54,474 bases of DNA from Phenylobacterium sp. (GTDB lineage: Bacteria; Pseudomonadota; Alphaproteobacteria; Caulobacterales; Caulobacteraceae): the NCBI GenBank assembly GCA_017991675.1, contig JAGOQB010000017.1, positions 1 through 54,474 on the forward strand, given 5' to 3'. Every line of letters begins with the position of its first letter. Position 1 is the stretch's first letter. The translations under genes were made by a program, and so were the position numbers. Positions 1-7,046 of this stretch are shown here, in pieces. Below the pieces are notes generated by a model, which worked only from the letters and a program-made list of their open reading frames with translations, was not told where the DNA came from and searched no databases.

Positions 1-63
1 CTTGGGGAAGTGCGGCCGTAGCCGCTCCATCTGCTCGTCCGTCAGCCAATACAGGTCGCTCAT
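1..63 (-). mobile_element. IS5-family transposase, N-terminal fragment (cut by window edge)
   Basis: Reading leftwards from the ATG at 61-63 gives 21 residues, starting MSDLYWLTDEQMERLRP, which is the conserved N-terminus of IS5-family (IS427-type) transposases. A ribosome binding site (AAGGAG on the minus strand) sits just upstream at about 70-75. The gene continues beyond the left edge, so completeness cannot be judged. The IS end probably lies near 120-127, where CTAG (124-127) would fit the target preference of this group; that boundary is inference. Confidence 0.85.
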
Positions 64-155
64 ATCCAATCTCCTTGCAGAGCCTGAATCAGATCGAGCG
101 CATCACATCAATGGGTCCTGAGCCTAGAGGTCTTCCCCCTCGAGAACTCTGACTG

Positions 156-188
156 GGGCGGCTCCTAAGGGAGCCGCCCTATTTTTTT
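156..188 (+). terminator. Rho-independent terminator without an intact upstream gene
   Basis: A perfect 10-bp stem (156-165 with 170-179, loop taag) is followed by A and seven T on the plus strand. This is a textbook intrinsic terminator reading rightwards. The gene it should serve would lie to its left, where the IS5 element now sits, so the terminator looks orphaned by the insertion. It could also act weakly for the convergent LysR gene. Confidence 0.85.
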
Positions 189-194
189 GGCCGC

Positions 195-1124
195 CTACGC
201 CGGCAACCCGGCGGCGACCCGCCGCGCATAGCAGGCGTCCCAGAAGGGCTCGCCGCCGAACCGTTCGATCAGCAGGTCGGTCAGGGCCCGCACCTTGGCC
301 GGCATGTGCGCGGCCGGCGGCGGGCGCACCACGTAGAGGCCCAGCGGCGGGGCCGGGAAGTCCAGCAGCAGCGGCAGCACCTCGCCCTTGTCGATCGACG
401 GCCCCACCAGGAAGGTCGGCAGCATCGCCACCCCCAGCCCGGCGGCCGCCGCGGCCAGGATCGCCGGACCGTTGTCGGCCTTGAACCGCCCCTCGGGCCG
501 CACGGTGATCGTCCGCTTGCCGTCCTGGAAGCGCCAGACCTCCGCGCCCGCCATCACCGCGGGCAGGCGCTCCAGATCCTCGGGCCGCGCCGGGACGCCG
601 TGCGCCTCCAGGAACGCCGGGCTGGCGATCGCCGCGGCCCGGATCGGCGCGATCTTGCGCGCCACCAGGCTGGAATCCTCCAGCACCCCGATCCGCACGG
701 CGACGTCGTAACGCTCGCCGATCAAATCGACGAAGCGGTCGCTGTAGGAGACCTCGACCTGCAGCTTGGGATGGCGCACGGCCAGCTCGGCCAGCACCGC
801 CGACAGGTGGGTCATGCCGAACGACAGCGGCGCGGAGATCCGCAAGCTGCCGACGATCTCCTCGCCGCGCTGGGCCAGGTCGTCGCGCGCCGCCTCCAGC
901 TCGGCCAGCACCCGGTCGGCCCGCTCCTTAAACTCCAGCCCCGCCTCGGTGACCGACACCCCGCGCGTCGTGCGGCTCAGCAGCTGGGCGCCGAGCTCCG
1001 CCTCCAGTCGCGCCACCCGGCGGCTGATCATGGACTTCGACAGTCCCAGCCGCTGGCCGGCGCGGCCGAAGCTCTGCGCCTCCGCCACCTCGGCGAAGGC
1101 CTGGATGTCTTCGAGGTCGAGCAT
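195..1124 (-). CDS. LysR-family transcriptional regulator
   Basis: A 309-residue regulator with an N-terminal winged helix-turn-helix (residues about 1-60, with the recognition segment around LGLSKSMISRRVARLE) and a C-terminal periplasmic-binding-like effector domain. The length is normal for LysR. The start is the ATG at 1122-1124, because AGGAA lies 6 nt upstream on the minus strand; a longer TTG start at 1148 is possible but has no site. It is transcribed divergently from the azoreductase gene across about 110 bp holding a 7-bp inverted repeat, the classical LysR arrangement, so control of azoR is a reasonable inference. The effector is unknown. Confidence 0.9.
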   Translation of the reverse strand: MLDLEDIQAFAEVAEAQSFGRAGQRLGLSKSMISRRVARLEAELGAQLLSRTTRGVSVTEAGLEFKERADRVLAELEAARDDLAQRGEEIVGSLRISAPLSFGMTHLSAVLAELAVRHPKLQVEVSYSDRFVDLIGERYDVAVRIGVLEDSSLVARKIAPIRAAAIASPAFLEAHGVPARPEDLERLPAVMAGAEVWRFQDGKRTITVRPEGRFKADNGPAILAAAAAGLGVAMLPTFLVGPSIDKGEVLPLLLDFPAPPLGLYVVRPPPAAHMPAKVRALTDLLIERFGGEPFWDACYARRVAAGLPA

Positions 1125-1140
1125 CTGGCGTTCCTGATCA

Positions 1141-1178
1141 TGCAACAATCTAGTGCGAAATATCGGGCTACTGTTGCA
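1141..1178. promoter_or_regulatory. Inverted repeat in the lysR-azoR divergent region (candidate LysR operator)
   Basis: TGCAACA at 1141-1147 is mirrored exactly by TGTTGCA at 1172-1178, with 24 nt between. It lies immediately upstream of the LysR start and about 60 nt before azoR. The position fits a LysR recognition or activation site. The spacing is longer than a single T-N11-A box, so only part of it may be used. Confidence 0.45.
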
Positions 1179-1235
1179 CCTTTCAAGGGCTCATCTCTGT
1201 CGGCGTCGAATTCACCCAACGCCTTGGAGGGCGCC

Positions 1236-1841
1236 TTGACCAACATTCTCGTTCTCAACAGCAGCGTCAGCGGCCAAGCCTCGATCTCGCGCCTGCTGGT
1301 CGCCGACGCCGTCGCCGAGCTGACCGCCCGCGATCCTGCCGCCAAGATCGTGTTCCGCGACCTGGCGGCCGACCCGATCCCGCATCTGCTGCCCTCGACG
1401 GTGGCCGGCGTCCGCGCCCAGCCCTCGACCCCGGCCGAGCACGAAGCCCGCGCCCTCAGCGACAAGCTGATCGCCGAGCTGCGGGCCGCCGACGTGATCG
1501 TCATCGGCGCGCCGATGTACAACTTCAGCGTCCCGACCACCCTGCGTTCGTGGTTCGACCACGTGCTGCGGGCCGGCGAGACCTTCCGCTACTCCGAAGC
1601 CGGCCCCGAGGGCCTGCTGACCGGCAAGAAGGTGATCGTCGTCGAGAGCCGCGGCGGCCTCTACAGCGAAGGTCCGGCCCAGGCGCTCGACTTCCAGGAG
1701 CCCTATCTGCGCCAGCTGCTCGGCTTCGTCGGCCTGACCGACGTGACCTTCATCCGCGCCGAGAAGATCGGCTACGGCCCCGAAGCCCGCGACCAGGCGG
1801 TGGCCGACAGCCGCGCCGAACTGGCCCGGCTCCCGGCCTGA
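1236..1841 (+). CDS. azoR: FMN-dependent NADH-azoreductase
   Basis: A 201-residue flavodoxin-like protein that would reduce azo bonds or quinones with NADH via FMN, in the cytoplasm. The N-terminus NILVLNSSVSGQASISRLL is the phosphate-binding loop for FMN. APMYNFSVPTTLRSWFDHVLRAG is summarised as the conserved PMYNFxxP segment followed by the flavin-contacting region, and ESRGG lies further on. The start is TTG at 1236-1238, with GGAGG 5 nt upstream. An in-frame ATG at 1140 would overlap the divergent regulator and has no site. The length matches AzoR (about 200). Regulation by the divergent LysR protein is inferred. Confidence 0.92.
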   Translation: MTNILVLNSSVSGQASISRLLVADAVAELTARDPAAKIVFRDLAADPIPHLLPSTVAGVRAQPSTPAEHEARALSDKLIAELRAADVIVIGAPMYNFSVPTTLRSWFDHVLRAGETFRYSEAGPEGLLTGKKVIVVESRGGLYSEGPAQALDFQEPYLRQLLGFVGLTDVTFIRAEKIGYGPEARDQAVADSRAELARLPA

Positions 1842-1869
1842 CGTCATCGGCGCTCGCGCCGAGACGGAG

Positions 1870-1905
1870 GAGGACCGCCCCCATCGGCCCAGATGGGCGG
1901 TCCTC
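1870..1905. terminator. Hairpin between convergent azoR and GNAT genes
   Basis: An 11-bp perfect stem (1870-1880 with 1895-1905) lies between two converging genes. No T-run follows on either strand, so it may be a bidirectional mRNA end or stability hairpin rather than a strong intrinsic terminator. Confidence 0.5.
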
Positions 1906-1909
1906 CCCG

Positions 1910-2410
1910 TCACACCTTTCGTTGCATGAACACGCGCGCGGTCTCGTCGAGGCCGCGCGCTTCGTGTTCAGCCCGGATCTTCGCCAGGCCCGGCGTCAGC
2001 CGCTCGACCAGCTCAAAGCCCAGCCGCGCGTAGTACGGCGCATTGAACGGCACGTCCTTGAAGGTCGACAGCGTCATGGCCGGCCATCCCCTCGCCCGCG
2101 CCAGCGCCGCCACCGCCTCCAGCAGGTCCGCCCCGATTCCGCGTCGCGCGTGGCTGGGCGCCACGTCGATCTGCTCGACATAGGCGCAGCCCTCGAGCGG
2201 CCGGAACATCACGAAGGCGACCGGAACCTCGCCGTCGGCGGCGACCAGCAGCCTGCCGGCCCCGATCCGTTCGGCCAGGGTCCCGGCGTCGGTCGGCTCG
2301 TCCTCGGCCAGCCAGGCGCGGTCGGTGCCGAGAAAGCGGGTCGCCGAAACGCGTTCGATCTCGCGCACGCGTTCGATCTCGTCGGCGCGCGCAGGGCGGA
2401 TATGGATCAT
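1910..2410 (-). CDS. GNAT-family N-acetyltransferase
   Basis: A 166-residue single-domain GNAT protein that would transfer an acetyl group from acetyl-CoA to an amine. The acetyl-CoA pyrophosphate loop is visible as RRGIGADLLEA (about residues 90-100), preceded by the strand YVEQIDVAPS, and the C-terminal YYARLGFE motif is typical. The substrate cannot be deduced. It converges on azoR and diverges from the DsbA-like gene. Confidence 0.9.
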   Translation of the reverse strand: MIHIRPARADEIERVREIERVSATRFLGTDRAWLAEDEPTDAGTLAERIGAGRLLVAADGEVPVAFVMFRPLEGCAYVEQIDVAPSHARRGIGADLLEAVAALARARGWPAMTLSTFKDVPFNAPYYARLGFELVERLTPGLAKIRAEHEARGLDETARVFMQRKV

Positions 2411-2567
2411 CGGAAGGTCCGGTCAGGAGGGATCGGCGCGCCACGGCGGCGCGCTGGCAGGCTGGTTCGCGAAGCGCGCGGCGTCAGGCCTTCAAGGATC
2501 GTGGTCTCCAAGCGGCTCGCCCAGGCGGCCCCTGCGCATTACATAGGCCGGACGAGAGGACGCCGCC

Positions 2568-3221
2568 ATGCAGACCCCCCGCCTGATCTACTTCGCCGAC
2601 CCGATGTGCTCGTGGTGCTACGGCTTCTCGCCGGTGATCACGCAGATCCGCCGCACCTTCGGCCGCGCCCTGCCGATCCAGCTGGTGATGGGCGGCCTGC
2701 GCCCCGGCAACGACAAGCCGACCACCGAGCAGGCCAAGACCGAGCTGAAAGTCCATTGGGAGCACGTCCACGAAGCGACGGGGCTGCCGTTCGACGACGC
2801 CGTGCTCGACCGCCCGGGGTTCCTCTACGACACCGACCCGGCCGCCCGCGCCATCGTCCGCGTTCGGCGCGAGGACGGGGAGAAGGCGGTGCTGTTCCTG
2901 GCCCGCCTGCATCACGCCTTCTACGCCGAGGGCCAGGACGTCACCCAGGCGCAGGTCCTGGCCGACCTCGCCGCCGAGTTCGGCGTCGACCGCGAGGCCT
3001 TCCTCGCCGACTTCGAGACCGACGACCTCAAGCACGAGACCTGGAACGACTACGCCACCGCCCAGCGCGCCGGCGTGACCGGCTTCCCGACCCTGGTCGG
3101 CGGCCCGAACGAGGAAGGCCACTACGGCATCGTCAACCGCGGCTACCAGCCGGCCGCCCCGGTGCTGCAGGTGCTGCACCAGTGGCTCGGAACCGAGCCC
3201 GACGCGGCTACTCCAGCGTAA
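2568..3221 (+). CDS. DsbA-family (FrnE-like) thioredoxin-fold protein
   Basis: A 217-residue DsbA-superfamily protein. The N-terminal strand leads into DPMCSWCYGF, giving the redox motif CSWC at about residues 14-17. The cis-proline loop GVTGFPTLV appears near residue 168, and the region between is the helical insertion. No signal peptide is visible, so a cytoplasmic oxidoreductase or isomerase like FrnE is more likely than a periplasmic DsbA. The start at 2568 has GAGAGGA upstream. Its 3' end overlaps the convergent dodecin gene by 14 nt. The partner substrate is unknown. Confidence 0.88.
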   Translation: MQTPRLIYFADPMCSWCYGFSPVITQIRRTFGRALPIQLVMGGLRPGNDKPTTEQAKTELKVHWEHVHEATGLPFDDAVLDRPGFLYDTDPAARAIVRVRREDGEKAVLFLARLHHAFYAEGQDVTQAQVLADLAAEFGVDREAFLADFETDDLKHETWNDYATAQRAGVTGFPTLVGGPNEEGHYGIVNRGYQPAAPVLQVLHQWLGTEPDAATPA

Positions 3222-3417
3222 AGCCGACCTTCAACAGCACCTGGTAGTGGGCGACCTTGCCGTCCTCGACGTGGCCGCGCACCTGGATCACCTCGAACCA
3301 GCGGATGTTGCGGACCGTGGCGCTGGCCTTGGTGATCGCCGTCTGGATGGCGTCATCGACGCTCTTGGCCGACGAGCCGGCCAGTTCCAGGATCTTGTAG
3401 ACATTGTCGTCGGCCAT
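3208..3417 (-). CDS. Dodecin (flavin-binding storage protein)
   Basis: A 69-residue protein matching the dodecin family in length and sequence, with VYKILELAGSSAKSVDDAIQ at the N-terminus and the IRWFEVIQVRGHVEDG segment carrying the aromatic residue that stacks on flavin. Dodecins form hollow dodecamers that sequester FMN, FAD or riboflavin. AGGGAGG lies upstream of the ATG at 3415-3417. It overlaps the end of the DsbA-like gene tail to tail. Confidence 0.95.
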   Translation of the reverse strand: MADDNVYKILELAGSSAKSVDDAIQTAITKASATVRNIRWFEVIQVRGHVEDGKVAHYQVLLKVGFTLE

Positions 3418-3508
3418 GACCGGCCTCCCTTTGTCTTTGAAGGGAGAACGGACCGCACCGCGGCGAGGTTGCGGCCGGACGTCGCCATGCGCGCCCGGCC
3501 GTCGCGGG

Positions 3509-4273
3509 TCAGAACTTGTAGTCCAGCCCGATCCTCAGCAGGTTGGCGCGCACGTCGGCCTCGGTCGTGAACGCCGCATAGCCGTTCGGCGTCACCCACG
3601 AGGCCCGCACGTCGCCGAAGTCGGTGTAGATCCACTCGCCGCGCGCCGACAGGTTGTCGGTGAACGCATAGGCCCCGCCCAGGCCCGCGGCCCAGCCGGT
3701 CTTGGTGTCCTTGTCGCTGAAGCTGCCGGTGTTCCCGAGCGCCCGGTTGTCGGCGTAGCTCGCCTTCACCTCGACCTTGGAGACGGCCAGGCCCGCGGTC
3801 CCATAGATCATGTACGGCCCGCTGGCCCAACCGATCCGCGGCCGCAGCGTCCAGACCCAGTCGGTGCTGACCTCCTGGCTCACCGCCGCGGTGATCGGCG
3901 GGTTGATGACCGACGGCAGGGTGTAGGCGTTCGTGCGGGTCTGGCCGATATCCATCCAGCCGACGTCGGTCTCCAGCCCGAACACCCAGTTGCCGGTCTG
4001 GTAGTTCAGGCCGCCCTGGATGCCTCCAGTGAAACCCGTGTCGTTGTCGTCGTCGGCGATCGGCGCGTTGAGCACCGCCAGGTCGCGCGGGTCGATGGGC
4101 GCTGCTCCGTTGCCACGCTCGATCTTGGTCTTGATCGAGGTGTCGCCCCAGCTGGCGCCGAGGTTGCCGCCGACATAGAAGCCGGTCCAGTCATAGTCCT
4201 GTTGGGCCAGCGCCGAAGCGGGCGCGAGCAGGCTGGCGCAGCCGGCGGCCGCCAAAACAAGCTTGAGAGACAT
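3509..4273 (-). CDS. Outer-membrane beta-barrel protein (OmpA-like porin family)
   Basis: A 254-residue exported protein. The start at 4271-4273 gives a clean signal peptide (MSLKLVLAAAGCASLLAPASALA, probable cut before QQDYDW) and has an AGGGG site upstream; starts further out would add a basic, proline-rich leader. The mature part opens with YDWTGFYVGGNLGASWGD and shows repeated glycine/aromatic strands. It ends in GLDYKF, with the terminal Phe that serves as the barrel-assembly signal. It belongs to the opacity/Omp25-type eight-strand barrels common in Alphaproteobacteria. The role is structural or adhesive at best guess. Confidence 0.88.
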   Translation of the reverse strand: MSLKLVLAAAGCASLLAPASALAQQDYDWTGFYVGGNLGASWGDTSIKTKIERGNGAAPIDPRDLAVLNAPIADDDNDTGFTGGIQGGLNYQTGNWVFGLETDVGWMDIGQTRTNAYTLPSVINPPITAAVSQEVSTDWVWTLRPRIGWASGPYMIYGTAGLAVSKVEVKASYADNRALGNTGSFSDKDTKTGWAAGLGGAYAFTDNLSARGEWIYTDFGDVRASWVTPNGYAAFTTEADVRANLLRIGLDYKF

Positions 4274-4520
4274 CACTATCCCCTCTCGTTTTCGGGTGAC
4301 GGATTTCACGCTCGGTCGTGGGACCGCCACCGGCGAAGGAGCGCCGGGATCGAGCTGGGCATCGCTGTGCATCAGCGTTCGATGGCGTGGCCGAAAAGGG
4401 TTTCGGCGCGGCCATTTTGGCGCCGCGGCCGGTCGGCGCACAGATCGGGTCGATGCCCGAGAGGACGGGCGATGGGGCGCGGCGTGCTCTCGCCCGCCAC
4501 GCCCGTCCGCCGCCGCCGGC

Positions 4521-4883
4521 TCAGCCGGGCAGCTGGTCCAGGAAGCCGGTGACGGTCTTCAGCCGCCCGTCCTCGACGCGCACATAGTCGGTGCCCTTGA
4601 TCGGCGCGTCGGCCGCGCCGTCCGGGCCCAGGCCCCACGAAAACCGGACGTGCTCGCCATGGCCGTCCGGCTCGCCGATCAGGGCGAAGCGGAAGCCGGG
4701 GAAACGCTCCTGCACCCCGGCGATCAGGGCGTCGAGCCCGGCGTGGCCTTCGACGGCGGCCATCGGATCGACATAGACGGCGTCGCCGGTCCAGGTGTCG
4801 GCGATCATCGCCCGGCGGGCGGCGACATCGGTCTCGTTCCAGGCGGCGATGTAGATTTCGGCGATGTCTGCGGCGGTGGTCAT
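4521..4883 (-). CDS. SnoaL-like / NTF2-fold protein
   Basis: A 120-residue protein with the pattern of the NTF2-like superfamily: helices with YIAAWNETDVAARRAMI, then WTGDAVYVDPM, then a glycine-rich strand region, ending in VRVEDGRLKTVTGFLDQLPG. Such proteins are polyketide cyclases, isomerases or small-ligand binders; the function here is undetermined. AAGGAG lies 7 nt upstream of the start. It is divergent from the dienelactone hydrolase gene across about 145 bp that contain a short dyad. Confidence 0.82.
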   Translation of the reverse strand: MTTAADIAEIYIAAWNETDVAARRAMIADTWTGDAVYVDPMAAVEGHAGLDALIAGVQERFPGFRFALIGEPDGHGEHVRFSWGLGPDGAADAPIKGTDYVRVEDGRLKTVTGFLDQLPG

Positions 4884-4937
4884 GGGTCAGCTCCTTGTTG
4901 ACGCCCCGACCATGCCGGCCGCCGGACGGCCGCGCGA

Positions 4938-4952
4938 TTACCCGCCAGGTAA
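4938..4952. promoter_or_regulatory. Dyad TTACC-N5-GGTAA between divergent genes
   Basis: TTACC (4938-4942) and GGTAA (4948-4952) form a symmetric 15-bp site midway between the SnoaL-like and dienelactone hydrolase genes. It could be an operator controlling both. No regulator gene lies next to it, so the binding protein is unknown. Confidence 0.35.
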
Positions 4953-5029
4953 CGCGGCGAGCGCCTTGCGAACCGGCATCCACTTCGGCGGAAAATGCTC
5001 TAGCGTCGCTGCAAAGGGAGACGCCGGCC

Positions 5030-5749
5030 ATGGAAAGCCACATCCGCACCATCGAGTACAACCGCGGCGATGCGCTGCACGACGGGGCGCTGGTGCTGCC
5101 CGACGGCGCGCGCGAGCCCCTGCCCGGCGTGCTGGTGTTCCACGGCTGGGAAGGCCGTTCCGAGGGCCAGGAGCAGTTCGCCCACCGCCTCGCCGGCCTC
5201 GGCTACGGCGCCTTCTGCGTCGACCTGTACGGCAAGGGCCAGCGCGGTTCGACCCCGGCCGAGTGCGAGGCGCTGATGACCCCGCTGGTCCAGGACCGGG
5301 CCGAGTTGCGCCGGCGGCTGCTGCATGTCGTCGAGGTGGTCGCCGCCCTGCCGGAGCTGCGCGCCGACCACCTGGCGGCGATCGGCTTCTGCTTTGGCGG
5401 ACTCTGCGTGCTCGACCTCGCCCGCGCCGGCGCCCCGCTGAAAGGCGTGGCCAGCTTCCATGGCCTGTTCGCCCCGCCGGGCCTGCCGACCGTCAGCCCG
5501 ATCACGGCCAAGATCGCCGCCTATCACGGCTGGGACGATCCGATGGTCCCGCCGGCCGACGTCGTCGCCCTGGGCCAGGAGCTGACCGCCGCCCAGGCCG
5601 ACTGGCAGATCCACGCCTTCGGCGGCGCCAAGCACGCCTTCATGAACCCGGGCGCGAACCTGCCGGACATGGGCATCGAGTACCACGAGGCTACCGCGCA
5701 CCGGGCCTGGACCGCCATGGCCGGCTTCCTCGGCGAGGTGCTGGCCTGA
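5030..5749 (+). CDS. Dienelactone hydrolase family protein
   Basis: A 239-residue alpha/beta hydrolase. The catalytic triad of the dienelactone hydrolase family is present: Cys121 in IGFCFGG, Asp169 in HGWDDP and His202 in KHAF, at spacings close to those of classical DLH. It probably hydrolyses a lactone or small ester. The start at 5030 has AAAGGGAG 9 nt upstream; longer in-frame starts reach into the divergent promoter. A palindromic repeat follows directly. Confidence 0.9.
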   Translation: MESHIRTIEYNRGDALHDGALVLPDGAREPLPGVLVFHGWEGRSEGQEQFAHRLAGLGYGAFCVDLYGKGQRGSTPAECEALMTPLVQDRAELRRRLLHVVEVVAALPELRADHLAAIGFCFGGLCVLDLARAGAPLKGVASFHGLFAPPGLPTVSPITAKIAAYHGWDDPMVPPADVVALGQELTAAQADWQIHAFGGAKHAFMNPGANLPDMGIEYHEATAHRAWTAMAGFLGEVLA

Positions 5750-5758
5750 CAGCAGCTG

Positions 5759-5899
5759 TCATCCCGGAAAGCGCGCAGCGCTTGTCCGGGACCCATGAAC
5801 ATCAGATAGAGCAAGCAGCGGCGCAGACGTCGCCATTTCCGTCCGACTTGGTGCGAATGGCTCCCGGTCTTCGGCCTTCAGCCGAAACCGGGATGACAC
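5759..5899. repeat. Bipartite palindromic intergenic repeat, copy 1
   Basis: It starts with TGTCATCCCGG and ends with the inverted CCGGGATGACAC, and has two inner hairpins: one around 5765-5793, and one at 5861-5893 built on cccggt-cttcgg/ccgaaac-cggg. Between them runs the motif GGGACCCATGAACA. The second copy lies at 38320-38452 with the same order of parts. It fills the space between the dienelactone hydrolase and EthD genes. Confidence 0.85.
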
Positions 5900-5921
5900 T
5901 AATCGGATGCTGGAGCCCCCC

Positions 5922-6284
5922 ATGATCAAGCTCACCTTCGCCCTCGTCCGCCGCCCGGAGCTGACCCGCGAGCAGTTCCAGGATTACTGGCTGAACACCC
6001 ACGCGCCGCTGGTGGCCAGCGTCCGCGACGCCCTGCGCATCCGGCGCTACGTGCAGTTGCACAGCCTGCCGCTGGAGGCCTCGGCCGCCCTGCGCGACGT
6101 CCGTGGCGGGCCCGAGGGTTTCGACGGCGTCGCCCAGCTCTGGTGGGACAGTTTCGAGGACATGGCGAGCGCCGAGCCGCAGGCCGCCCGGGAAGCCGGC
6201 GCGCTGCTGCTGGAGGACGAAAAGCGGTTCGTCGACCTCTCGCGCTCGCCGCTCTGGTGGGGCCACGAGCACGTCATCTTCTGA
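5922..6284 (+). CDS. EthD-domain protein
   Basis: A 120-residue protein with the EthD / dimeric alpha-beta barrel signature: IKLTFALVRRPELTREQFQDYW then HAPLVASVRDAL, and near the C-terminus LLLEDEKRFVDLSRSPLWWGHEHVIF. EthD proteins are small helpers or enzymes in degradative operons; no specific substrate can be named. The ATG at 5922 is chosen over the one at 5907 because GGAG lies 7 nt upstream. It stands alone, bounded by a palindromic repeat and a strong terminator. Confidence 0.85.
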   Translation: MIKLTFALVRRPELTREQFQDYWLNTHAPLVASVRDALRIRRYVQLHSLPLEASAALRDVRGGPEGFDGVAQLWWDSFEDMASAEPQAAREAGALLLEDEKRFVDLSRSPLWWGHEHVIF

Positions 6285-6300
6285 GGCGGCGCAAAGAAAA

Positions 6301-6333
6301 GGGCGCTTCCGGCCAAAACCGGAAGCGCCCTTC
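6301..6333 (+). terminator. Strong hairpin terminator after the EthD gene
   Basis: A perfect 12-bp stem (6301-6312 with 6319-6330, loop ccaaaa) is followed by TTCT and preceded by AAAA, 16 nt after the stop codon. It can work in both directions. Confidence 0.8.
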
Positions 6334-6524
6334 TAGCCTGTCCCCACAGGCGGACCTCGTCGCCATCGTCGGCGCCGCGTCGAAACGATGGCGCCTTTAT
6401 GACGGACGCAGTGAGTCCATCCAATTAACATTCTTGTCGCAGTTGTTCCGCAGGCCGGACTGCCACCACAAAATGCGGGAACGTGGCGCCGAGAACACCC
6501 TACCCCAGGTCGAATCACGCCTGA

Positions 6525-6965
6525 TTACGCCGCCCGGTCGCGCGCCTTGCCGCGCAAGCCGAAGCCGCCCTCGCCGTGGCCGCCAAGACTGGAGAACTGG
6601 GCCTCCTCGGCCTTGTGGAAGAACTGCGAGGCGACCAGCCAGGCCTTCACCGGCCGCAGGGCGCCCAAGCAGCCGATGATCAGCGCCGGGAACACCGTCA
6701 CCATGTGGACCCACATCGGCGGATGATAGGCCACCTCCACCCAGGTGAAGACCGCAATGACGATCATGCCGATGGCGGTCATCACGAAGAAGGCCGGGCC
6801 GTCGGCCGGATCGGCGAACGAGAAGTCGAGCCCGCAGGCCTCGCAGCTCGGGGCCATCTGCAGAAAGCCGCTGAACAGCTTGCCCTTGCCGCAGCGCGGG
6901 CAGCGGCAGGTCAGGCCCGAGATGATCGGCAGCGGCGGGTCATAGGTTTGGTTGGCGTCGGCCAT
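6525..6965 (-). CDS. DUF983 family zinc-ribbon membrane protein
   Basis: A 146-residue protein of the DUF983 family. The N-terminal half has two CxxC pairs, CPRCGKGKLF and CEACGLDFSF, forming a likely zinc ribbon. Two hydrophobic helices follow (FFVMTAIGMIVIAVFTWVEV and MVTVFPALIIGCLGALR). Members often sit near cytochrome oxidase assembly genes, but no such genes are here. The function is not established. It diverges from the MocR regulator across an operator-like region. Confidence 0.9.
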   Translation of the reverse strand: MADANQTYDPPLPIISGLTCRCPRCGKGKLFSGFLQMAPSCEACGLDFSFADPADGPAFFVMTAIGMIVIAVFTWVEVAYHPPMWVHMVTVFPALIIGCLGALRPVKAWLVASQFFHKAEEAQFSSLGGHGEGGFGLRGKARDRAA

Positions 6966-6980
6966 GTCCAGGTCCCTACA

Positions 6981-7020
6981 TACAATCGTTGCATTGATGC
7001 CTACAATTGAATATCAATGT
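6981..7020. promoter_or_regulatory. Tandem TACAAT boxes upstream of the MocR gene (candidate operator)
   Basis: Two similar AT-rich boxes begin with TACAAT at 6981 and 7002, exactly 21 bp apart, each continuing towards ATTGA or ATCAATG. The second is also a near palindrome. Direct repeats two helical turns apart are how MocR/GntR regulators usually bind their own divergent promoters. The site lies between the DUF983 start and the MocR start. Confidence 0.5.
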
Positions 7021-7046
7021 ATGGATTTCGGAGCGGGATAGCAAGC

